A stretch of 41,226 nt of DNA from Polysphondylium violaceum (taxonomy: Eukaryota > Evosea > Eumycetozoa > Dictyosteliales > Dictyosteliaceae): the NCBI GenBank assembly GCA_000277445.1, contig AJWJ01000178.1, positions 1 through 41,226 of the forward strand, read 5' to 3'. This document shows positions 1 through 8,608 of the stretch, in pieces. Below the pieces are notes generated by a model, which saw only the letters and a list, made by a program, of their open reading frames with translations, searched no databases and had not been told where the DNA came from. Every line of letters starts with the position of its first letter. Within the stretch, counting starts at the first letter, position 1. Made by a program: the position numbers and the translations under genes.

Positions 1-52
1 AAAACTAATGAGCTGCGCTTCCCCCTCCTTCACCCTCTCTTCGTTTTTTCTA

Positions 53-87
<35 letters not shown>

Positions 88-225
88 AAAAATACTGTCT
101 CTTGCAGAAAATAAAAGAACCGTTATTGCCATATTTTACAGGGCAAAAAAAAACAGTGGAGGTGATTTTCAAATTTAAAAAAAAAAAAAAAAGACACATC
201 AATCATTTTTTCAAACTGAATAGAG
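1..225. other. Upstream region of the first gene
   Basis: Non-coding. It holds a C/T-rich patch (20-55), an A tract of about 30 bases (54-85) and a second A tract just before the start codon at 226. This is typical dictyostelid promoter and 5' UTR composition. No other gene is visible. Confidence 0.5.
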
Positions 226-2363
226 ATGGACACACCAGCACCAGATGTTAAATCAAAGAGAGTAGTCAAAACTGCTGCAGAGAGAGCTCAAGAGAAAGCA
301 GACTCTCTTAAAAAGACTTTAAGAAGTGTTGTAGGTGTCTTAATTATCATCAGTAGCAATTCAACAATACACCACACGGCAACATAACGATAATGTCATG
401 TTGTTGAATATCCATGCATATGCGACAATAACAATAATGACATACAGCAATAGATACTGATCATAGCAACAGTAGTATCATTAGCGGTGTGGTCATCAGC
501 ATCAACTATCAACACACAAACATCATCATCATCTTCATCTTCATCATCATACACAACTATTTCGTATTTCGCGACTCTAATCTAAACAATATTTTATTTA
601 TTATTTATTTAGGATTGGAGAGATTTAACACCAATTGGTTTCGAGTTTGGTACTTGGGAATCAATGAAAAAGGAGAAATGGGAATTTGAAAACTTGGAGC
701 ATGAGCTCCAAGAAGGTGTTCTTTCAGATGAAAAACATCCATATTACATGTTCATGGGTGCTCAACGTATTGTTTTTTTTTTTTTTTTTTTTTTTTTTTT
801 TCTTCTTTTTCTTCTTACAATGGTATTAATTTAATAATGATATAGCAATTGTTGAAAACAAAGTTGCCTATAATATGCCATATATTGTCGTTATTGATTG
901 TCAAACTCCACCCCCAAGCACCGTTTGCAAAGCATCCATTCAAGGTGGTGGTGAAGAAATCTTCCCAATGGAACAATTCCACTTGAAATGGTCACCATAC
1001 ATTAGATCAAAATATGTTAGCTTGTATGTATAATTAATTTCATTTATTTACCACTTCCTTGGTTGTTGTCCACAATCACTAACTCTATGTTTTTCGTAAA
1101 AAAAAAAAAAAATCCATTTTAGAAATGTTGGCGCTCGTCATATTAATTATCCACTCATCACTCTTAATCTCCAAGAAAGAGCCGGTAAAAGAGTATCTGA
1201 AGAAAAAGCCAAGAACCTAGAATATCTCTTACCATGTAAATATAATATATTTTTTTTATCAACAATTAATTTCCAATGGTAATTAGTAGACTAACATGTC
1301 TGCCTTTTCATTCAATAGACATTCGTTTACCACAAATTAGTGAAAAATTAACCAAACAAGAGGTTAAATCAGTAAGTTTCCCATACAAAGCTAAATTATC
1401 AGAGGAAAAAGCCAAAGAACTTTTAAAGGCTAGAAAAGACGAAAAAGATACCTATGACAAAGCCTATGAAAAATGGAAATCTGAACCAAAATCAAAGAAA
1501 GTTCATGCCCCAGTTAAACCAGGCAAAGAAGAGCCATGTATTAAAGGTGAAGATGGTGCTTATTACAAGGTTATCGAAATGACTTTTGACAAGAGTGTCG
1601 ATACACTTACTGATTTTATTCCAGAATTTATCGATGACAATGGTTTAGATGCCAAAGAAGGTGACAACATTAAAGCTGCTCTCAAGAAAGCCTTTGAGGA
1701 AAAGAGAAAAGTTGTCGATGAAAAGTTCAATCAAATGTTAGCTGAAGTTGCTGCATACAGCAATGAACAAAGAGAAGATTACCTCAATATTAAAGTTTAT
1801 AAATTCTATCCAACTCATCCAGTTTTCAAAGTTTCTCAATATATTGTAAGTGTTATTGATTTATACAATCAATGAATCACATAAACTAATCATTTCATAA
1901 ACTTTATTTGTAGGATCCAATGGTCAATAGATTCTTTGGTAAAGCCACAGAGACATTCCCAAAGCCATCTAATAAAGTTGATCTTAGCAAACTTGAACAA
2001 CTTGATGAAAAAACTTTAAGAAAAATTGAAGAAGATGATGCTAAAAAAGAAGAAGAAGCCAAGAAAAAGAGAGAAGCTGCTGCTGCCAAAGCTAAAAAGG
2101 AGACCAAAGATGTTGAAATGGAAGAAGCTGAATCTGAAGAAGAGGAAGAGAAAAAAGCTGAATCTGAATCTGAAGAAGAAGAAGAAGAGGAAGAAAAGAA
2201 ACTAAAGGCCACTAGAAAACCAACTGCTGCCAAAGGTAAAAAAAGTGCCAAATCAACCAAAGTCTCTAAAACCAAAGAAGCTGAAGAACCAAAAGCTAAA
2301 GGAAAATCCAAATCCTCTGCCAGTAAAAAAGTTGCCAATGCCAAGAAAACCAAATCTAAATAA
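226..2363 (+). CDS. Unrecognised protein with acidic then Lys-rich C-terminal tail (6 exons)
   Basis: I do not recognise this protein. Exons read as 226-330, 613-766, 846-1023, 1123-1235, 1319-1845 and 1914-2363. All junctions are GT-AG and keep one frame, giving about 508 residues starting MDTPAPDVKSKRVV. The N-terminal 320 residues look globular (DWRDLTPIGFEFGTWES, then YNMPYIVVIDCQTPPP). A helical, charged middle follows (KAKLSEEKAKELLKARK). A conserved-looking block KFYPTHPVFKVSQYIDPMV spans the last intron. The last 130 residues are a coiled-coil-like K/E stretch, then poly-Glu, then a Lys/Ala/Ser tail resembling nuclear or nucleolar tails, so a nuclear or chromatin role is a guess. There is no signal peptide or membrane span. 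The first intron (282 bases) is unusually long and C-rich for this genome. Confidence 0.85.
331..612 (+). other. Long C-rich first intron
   Basis: The donor is GTAGGT and the acceptor TTTATTTAG. At 282 bases it is several times longer than the other introns of this gene (73-99 bases), and its middle is rich in CAT/CAA/CAC triplets rather than T. No ORF reads through it, and I could not find convincing snoRNA C/D boxes. Confidence 0.6.
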
Positions 2364-3602
2364 GTGAGTTGAACAGAATCAATTGGTATCCAAGTGGTGG
2401 TGTCTCTTTTTTTGTTTAAATATTTCCATTCACTTTTCCCCAACTCACAAACACTCAACTCAACAATAATAATATATGCATCATAATTATATTCTTTTTT
2501 TTTTTTCTCCCTTTCCCCCACAACATTGTGCCATGCCTTTAAAGAGTATATTTATTGATTTATTTATTCAACATTATTTTTTTATATAATAAATAAAAGT
2601 ATATACTCTACACCTCTGTTTAAAACATTCATTTAAAATAACTAATGAATGAAATCAAAACCATATATAGAAATTATCTTTTTTTTTCTTTTTATAATAA
2701 TAAGGTTTTTTTCTAATCTTAACTACCTCATAGATATTATTATTATTATTTTAAAATGTTGATGAGTTATAATAATATTAATAATAAAATAAAAGGCAGT
2801 TGTAGTTTTAAAAAGAATCTTTTTTTTTTTTCTTAAAGTTTATTTTATGATAATAAATATGATGTTGATGAAAATATTCAAATCTAATCTTCCGGTATTG
2901 TAAAAACATTGAACACACTCACATATTTGTGTTGCGGATTGATTTGTTGTGTTCAAATAAAACATAGATCAAGAATAAATCTCTATCACATATTAAAGAA
3001 AAAAGGAGATGGTAAATGGTAATATACAGAAAAGGAGAATATTTAGTTGGTCAAAATGAAAATCTACAAATTTGACATTTAACTTTGTGGTGATTAGAAT
3101 AAATTATGGATTTTAAAATACAAACTTTAATTTTTAATGGGGGTGGGTGTGAGTGTGAGTGCGAAGCTTAAAAATGGAAATACTTTCACACAACACAAAA
3201 TTAAACATATCTAAATAGATACACACACTTTTATCATTCTCCATTATTTTAATTGATATTAGATTATTATAGTATTGATAGTACCACTACTCTATGCAGT
3301 ATGAGTAAATTGACAATAGAACACTATTACAAACTCTGATTTCTATATTCTGTACCACACTCACTAAATCATACTCTTTGTTGTTATGACATCAATACTT
3401 ACCACAATCTCTATTCAAATAATGGAAAATAATATTAAATAATAATAATAACAATAATAAAGAATTAACAATTGGAAACTATTTAAAGGGTTCAGGAATG
3501 TCTATTTTAATCATCAAATTAACAAACATCTAAACTTGTTAAATTATCAATCATTCTCTTTATCATTACTATTAGTACTATTACTTTCTAATCAAAATTA
3601 AA
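2364..3602. other. 1.2 kb intergenic region upstream of the CBM49 gene
   Basis: No coding trace. Just after the first gene, AGAGTATAT (about 2540) and ATATACTCT (about 2601) can pair as a 3'-end hairpin. Around 2911-2954, GAACACA and TGTGTTC form a 7 bp inverted repeat. A G/T-rich box at 3139-3163 lies about 450 bases before the CBM49 start codon. The rest is AT-rich with T and A tracts. Confidence 0.5.
3139..3163 (+). promoter_or_regulatory. G/T-rich box, candidate GBF-type site
   Basis: A run of GGGTG, GTGTG and GAGTG units stands out in otherwise AT-rich DNA upstream of the CBM49 gene. Dictyostelid developmental promoters are known to use G/T-rich elements bound by G-box binding factor. 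Assigning this box to that factor is inference. Confidence 0.3.
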
Positions 3603-4044
3603 ATGTTTTTCAAGAAATTCTTATTTGTCGCTGTAGCCTTTGCCATCATTGCTTGTGCTCTTGGTGAGAACCAATTAACTATGACTCAACATCAAGCCTC
3701 TGCTTGGGAAGATGGTGGTATGTATTTCTTTTAATGATGTGATAGAATTTATATTAATAAACTACAATAAAGGTCAAGGTTTCTCTGTTTGGGAAGTCAT
3801 CATTACAAATGTTTGTGGAAAGACAATCAAGGATGTAACCATTGTTGGTGAAAGCAACTTTAACTTGAGAAACGGTACTGGTGATCTCTGGAATCTTGAA
3901 CTTGAAGCCTCTTCTGCCAATCGTTTCCATCTCCCATCATATGTCAAAGAACACGGTTTAGCCCACAACACCAGCCACTCATTTGGTTACATCAACAAGG
4001 GTTATCAAAATGCTCAATTCAGCTATTGCAATATCCAATATTAA
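3603..4044 (+). CDS. Small secreted protein consisting of one CBM49 cellulose-binding-like domain
   Basis: Exons are 3603-3717 and 3773-4044 (GTATGT donor, AAAG acceptor, phase 1), giving about 128 residues. MFFKKFLFVAVAFAIIACALG is a clear signal peptide (shown in part: hydrophobic residues 6-19). The mature protein is a single CBM49-like beta-sandwich: QASAWEDGGQGFSVWEVIITN, then KTIKDVTIV, NLRNGTGDLWNLE and HSFGYINKG. In dictyostelids CBM49 proteins bind cellulose of the slime sheath, stalk and spore coat, so a role in extracellular matrix during development is likely but inferred. A second, differently built CBM49 gene lies at 35919-36398. The 3' end faces the PhyH gene 150 bases away. 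Confidence 0.85.
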
Positions 4045-4194
4045 GTTATTTGTAACAATCCTCAAAATTGAGTATTCATGTCTCTAATTAATAATAAACT
4101 CACACAAATACTTTTTGTGATTAATTATACCAGTCAAATATTACAATATACAGTGCTTTTTTATTTTATTGAATTATGATAACGATGATATTAT

Positions 4195-5187
4195 CTATTC
4201 ATCATAATACTCTAAACCTGCCAATTTCTCTATTGTTGGGTTCAGTACAACATTGTTTACTTGTTTAATTCCCCCAAAAACATTGATACTCTCTGCTGCC
4301 CAATGTGAGGTATTAAATTTTCCGTAAAAGGCGTCTTGTTTGGCAGCAATTGTGGCAGTGGTGGCAAGAGATGCTGGTTGCATTGATACATATGTAACCA
4401 TTCTACATCTATTGGCACCTTTGTTTTTGGTTGGTGCACAAGCCCAATGAATAGTTCTTGAGTCCCAGAGGACAAAATCACCTGGGTCACAGCAAACTTT
4501 GATTTTTTGACACTTTGAAAAGAGTGGAATCTCTCTTGGGTCACCTTGGAATTTATACCAATCTTTGGAAGATGTCTCTTTGGTTGTTTGGAAATAGGTG
4601 TCATGGAGTTTATGACTATCTTGCAAAACGATGAGACCACCATCATGGGGTCCACACTCTTCTAAATTCATTAAACCTTGTATACATCTAAATCCAAATT
4701 TATCATGGCCTTGATCAAAATGTGCCCAGCTTCTTCCCATCTCTGACTCACGAAGGGGTCTAGATATATTGCCACCATCAAAACTGGCCAATAATTTCTC
4801 TGTGTTGTAGATTTGTTTAAAAATATCCAAAACGGCGGGTTCACAACGGATGTCCCACATAAATTGTTCATGTGCCTATTATTGTATTTATGTTAAAATA
4901 TGAATACAGTCTGGTTAGATTCAACAACTTACTATATTACCATGAATTATCCCATGAAACATATCAGCACCAAGTGTATGTTGAGACCATGATTTGGGAT
5001 CATTTCTTTTGGCACCAGGTCTATGGACCTCGACCCAATCCCAAAAACGTTGTCTGTATTGTTCTGCTCTTTCTCTTGTAATTGCATTTTTAACGATAGC
5101 CCATCCATTATTATATAGATCTTTTCTCCATTGGGGCCAATTGTCATCAAATATATTACAATCTTCTAAAGAGTGATTACTTTCCAT
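4195..5187 (-). CDS. Phytanoyl-CoA dioxygenase (PhyH) family Fe(II)/2-oxoglutarate oxygenase
   Basis: Two minus-strand exons, 5187-4933 and 4875-4195, join in phase 0 (HGNI/AHEQF) to give about 311 residues. The PhyH jelly-roll core is recognisable: NNGWAIVKNAI at the N-terminus, then the iron ligands H137 and D139 (SWAHFDQGHD) and the distal His at about 228 (SRTIHWACAP), followed by an Arg-containing strand (GANRCRMVTYV) suited to 2-oxoglutarate. PHDGGLIVLQDSH before the distal ligand is also typical. The family hydroxylates varied substrates; I cannot name this one's. No organelle signal is obvious (it ends EYYDE). The gene is divergent from the small membrane protein at 5542, with a 354-base shared promoter region. 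Confidence 0.88.
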
Positions 5188-5541
5188 TTATGTATATATA
5201 TGTTTATTAGTTTTTATTTGTAAGTAGATATGTGAGAGTTTCCTGAATTATCAAATAAGCACAAATAATTTAGACTTATATATTAAAATCTATGCAAAAA
5301 AAAAAGTAAAAATGAGAAAAATACCAGATAGTCATAATTGAGGTGTTTGACAAGAATTTTCAAAAAAGTGAGAATATTTATAGATCATTTATAAAACGAG
5401 TAAATTAAAGTTTATTTGAAATTTCATTTATGATATTTTGTTATTGTGTATGAAAAATGAAAAAAAATAAAAATAAATTAAATTAAATTGAGTGAAGTGC
5501 AATATTTTTACATTTTCATAATTACCAAACAAATAAATACA
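5188..5541. promoter_or_regulatory. Divergent promoter region
   Basis: 354 AT-rich bases lie between the start codons of the PhyH gene (minus) and the small membrane protein (plus). No discrete motif stands out beyond A/T tracts near both starts. Confidence 0.4.
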
Positions 5542-5928
5542 ATGACTGAAAAAGAGAATAACAACAGCAACCACAAATCTACTTCAACATCTTCTAATAG
5601 TAGCAGTACCACAGGCGGTAATAGCAATAGTAACCATAGCTCAAGACCAAAGATTGATAAAGAGTCGATAAAGAATGTTTATAATAGTTTTTCTCATAGA
5701 GATCCAAATGCATACAAACCAGAAGGATTCTCTCAATTCATAAAGAATAATGTAAAGGAAATCAAACCTGATCAAGTACCAAAATTCAATATTAGTGAAT
5801 TTTATAGAGGCTTCATAAAGATGAGTTCATATGCATATGGGTTTGCCGCAACAGTAGGGCTAATAGCCTATGGTAGTTATAAATTATTTCATAAAGATGA
5901 TCATCAAACTGATAAACCAAAGAAATGA
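5542..5928 (+). CDS. Small single-span membrane protein, unknown
   Basis: I do not recognise it. The first ATG in frame is at 5542, preceded by an A-rich context. The frame is open upstream to 5488, but there is no ATG there. It encodes 128 residues. Residues 1-50 are a Ser/Asn/Thr low-complexity leader. A polar region follows with SIKNVYNSFSHRDP and PEGFSQFIKNNVKEI. A hydrophobic segment near residues 93-115 (SSYAYGFAATVGLIAYGSY) ends in a short Lys/Asp/His tail. The Asn-rich leader does not look like a mitochondrial presequence, but a short Gly/Ala/Tyr span with a basic tail would suit a mitochondrial or ER tail-region anchor; this is a guess. Confidence 0.75.
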   Translation: MTEKENNNSNHKSTSTSSNSSSTTGGNSNSNHSSRPKIDKESIKNVYNSFSHRDPNAYKPEGFSQFIKNNVKEIKPDQVPKFNISEFYRGFIKMSSYAYGFAATVGLIAYGSYKLFHKDDHQTDKPKK

Positions 5929-6727
5929 TAGTCGTAGTCATGGCAATACTCATATATCGACTCATAGCTTAACTCAATGTAACAGATAAAAAAAATATAC
6001 AAAAAAAGAAAAAAGAAAAAAAAAACTCAACAAAATTGTAAATAAATAAAATTAATTAGTCACATCACATTTCAGGACACCAGTGCCACAAACCCCAATT
6101 AGAAAATATGTTCCTATTACTAAGCTCGGACACCTGGGGAAAACACACATATTGAACACCAAGTTGTTTAGACATGACCAAATCTAGATATTACTTTCAG
6201 ATAAATATCTAAAAAATTCATTTTTAAAAAAAAAGGAACAGGGAAAATGCCTTTTACCTTTTCGTATGAGAAAACTCAGTTTTGACGGAAAACATCCCTT
6301 CATTATTAATAATTTAGTAAATATATAGAATGAATGAAGGGGTGGGCGCACATCTTTTTTAATTTTTGATAAACTAGGTTTCTCCTATCTCTATCCAATT
6401 AAATGCGAAATTCCTGTTTCTAAGTTTGCAGGATTCGAAAAAAATCTCCTACATAATTGCAAAAAAAAATTTAAAAATAAAAAAATTAAAATCAAAAAAA
6501 AAGTTTTTAGGAGTGAAAAAAAAGCATCAAAAACTTCCATCCATCACACTTTTGTTTTTTTTTTCAATATATTGCATAGATATATTTTATATAGGTTTTG
6601 TGTATATCTTTTGAATTTTATTTTTGTTTATATTTTAATCGGTATTGTTGTTTTCGTTTTTGTTGTGAATCTCATCATATTTTGTATACTCTATAATAAT
6701 AGTGTAGTTTATGTTTTGTTGTAAAAC
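5929..6727. other. 0.8 kb intergenic region with a GC-richer island and a hairpin
   Basis: No ORF that looks coding. 6061-6180 is noticeably less AT-rich than its surroundings and carries GGACACC twice (6075 and 6128). A 9 bp perfect inverted repeat follows at 6296-6304 and 6333-6341. It could hold a small structured RNA, but I could not match any known class. Confidence 0.4.
6296..6341. repeat. 9 bp inverted repeat (hairpin)
   Basis: CCCTTCATT at 6296-6304 pairs perfectly with AATGAAGGG at 6333-6341 across a 28-base AT-rich loop. It lies between two plus-strand genes, about 370 bases after the first one's stop, so it is not obviously its 3'-end signal. Confidence 0.5.
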
Positions 6728-8170
6728 ATGGCAGCTAATTGTAAAAAAATATTTCTTGTCATCTCTTTTCTCATGGTACTGATTTTCGGTATCTGTGGAA
6801 TTGTAGTTGCATTTCAATCATTAATTCCAAGTGTAAGTTAATAATTTAGTGTTTTTTGCAAAAATGTAATTCTCCGACACATCAATCCCTATCCTATGAC
6901 ACGCAGGAGGCCCATTGGAAAAAAACTATATATCTTTTTTTTTCTCCTTTTTTTTTCAGTGGTTGTGTGGGGAGGGGTGTATGGGCGGAAATGGAAGATG
7001 AAAATTCTAACAACTAGATATATCAACAAATAGATAAATAAAGGTAAACAATATTATCCAGCAACATGTAAAGTTGATACAGCCACATTGGCACAGGATT
7101 GCGGATACACATCGGCATGTACTAGTTATAACGACGATATTTGGTGGTACAATTCATGGGGCTCAAGCTACTTTTTCATCTATGTCTCTGGCGGAACAAG
7201 CACTCCGGAATATAGCGACGACGGTGGTAGTAGCACCGGTACCACAAGCTCCAATGGAGGTGGTGATGATGGAAGCGAGGAAGGCGGTGAAAGTGGAAAT
7301 GGAGAGAGTGGTAATGGAGAGAGTGGAAATGGCGACAGTGGAAATGGCGACAGTGGTGGCGGTAGTGGTGGTGGTGACAGTGGTGGTGGTGGCGACAGTG
7401 GCGGTGGTGATGGTGATGTTGTCATCGATGGCCTCAAACAACTCTCTAGTGGTGGTGGTTCATTTGGTGCCTGGGAAGTAAGAGACATGAGAAACATGAT
7501 TCAAAAGCAAAGAGTAGACGAAATTATTGCACAATATCAAGGCGCCTCTTCTGCTTTTCCAAATTCAGCAGCATCCTCAGCAGCATCCTCAGCATCAGAA
7601 TGTGACGGATATTGTGCCCAAGGTATCTATCAAGTAAGCTATGTAAATAATGACGGTATTTTATTCAACTCTACCATCTCTGGTCTTTGGTCAGACGATG
7701 AAAGTTGGGTATCTGGTTATCTTGCAAACTTTGCCGTAAACTCTTCCTATCCATGCTACTATTACGAACCCACCGGTGAAGCATTGTGGTTCCAACCACC
7801 CAAATACAATAAGTCTGCTTTGGTTGGTGTCATTATTTTGGGTAGTCTTACATTGGCCTTTTTCATTTTAGGTCTCATCTTGGCCATCCTCATGTGTCAC
7901 AGTTCACACAAACAACATAAAGGATATACCAAACATGAAAATCCAAAATCATCCTCTCACAGCAATGGCTCTGCCAAGAAATCATCTGAAAAGTATGGAA
8001 GCTATCACCAAAAACACGGTAGCTATCACGGTGGATACCAAGTTGGTTACGATGTTGCCGCTGCTTCGTCCATTAATGCTCCAGTCAGTTATTATCAACA
8101 AGCTCAATACCAATCTGCACCCTACTATCAATACAATCAAGGTGTACCTTATTTAAATAATGATAATTAA
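6728..8170 (+). CDS. Two-span surface membrane protein with Gly/Ser/acidic linker and Tyr-rich tail
   Basis: Exon 1 starts at ATG 6728 and ends at 6830 or 6832. Exon 2 most likely starts at 7044 in the frame that gives SKQYYPATCKVDTATLA. That frame needs a GTGTAAG donor at 6831; a longer intron ending at 7096 with the better GTAAGT donor at 6833 also keeps the frame, so the first junction is tentative. The product is about 409 residues. Residues 8-30 are a hydrophobic signal-anchor. The outer part has paired cysteines (DCGYTSACTSY), then a low-complexity linker of SGNGE/SGGGD units, then a Cys-containing folded part (SECDGYCAQG, YPCYYYEPTGEALWF). A second span (residues ~291-318) precedes a cytoplasmic tail rich in Tyr, Gly, His and Gln. 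The family is unknown to me. Confidence 0.75.
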
Positions 8171-8608
8171 ATGATTGATTATCAGTAATAGTAGTAGTGT
8201 AGTAGTATAATACATCTCAGTATATTTTCTTTTTTTCTTTTAATCCTTTAAATGAATCCCGCCTCAATATGGTTAAATCTTCTATGGTTGTGTCTAACCA
8301 AACGGGAAATAAGTGACACGAGGAAAGAGAAAAAAAAAAAAATACACTTTTTTTTAAATTCCTTTCAAAATAAAATATATATTTTATGTAAAACTTTTTA
8401 AACAATTATTTCATCTTTTATTGCATTGATCATATACTATAAATAGTGCGCCTCGCGGCTTTTATAAAATTTTTTTTTAAAAAAAAATCGTTAGGACCAA
8501 AAACCGTTTTTTGAAAATAAATTAAAAAAACGAAAAAGGGCCTTTGAGTAAAAATTTTTACACTCTTTGCTCAATACTTTTATATAAATACTGATACCTC
8601 CCCTTCAA
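8171..8608. other. Intergenic region upstream of the TFIIIA-like gene
   Basis: 438 AT-rich bases. A short GC-rich patch lies at 8447-8460 (GCGCCTCGCGGC), followed by long T and A tracts and TATATAAATA only 19 bases before the ATG. No gene is visible. Confidence 0.4.

Noticed and set aside
1904-2521. 205-codon minus-strand ORF over the last exon of the first gene
   Set aside because: It is the antisense image of the Lys/Glu/Ser-rich tail (Ser/Phe/Leu runs) and has no domain.
5488-5541. 18-codon upstream extension of the small membrane protein
   Set aside because: It begins at TTG with no ATG; the first ATG at 5542 has the expected A-rich context.
7074-7481. 135-codon plus-strand frame at the start of the surface-protein exon 2
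   Set aside because: It ends inside the repeat as Val/Met-rich nonsense, while the alternative frame continues 360 codons with Cys pairs and a membrane span.
7163-7497. Minus-strand Pro/Ser and Thr/Val ORFs over the surface-protein linker
   Set aside because: They are antisense translations of the Gly/Ser repeat; low complexity only.
8493-8503. AGGACCAAAAA shared with 29271-29281, both beside A/T tracts
   Set aside because: Too short to separate from chance, with no further similarity around the two sites.
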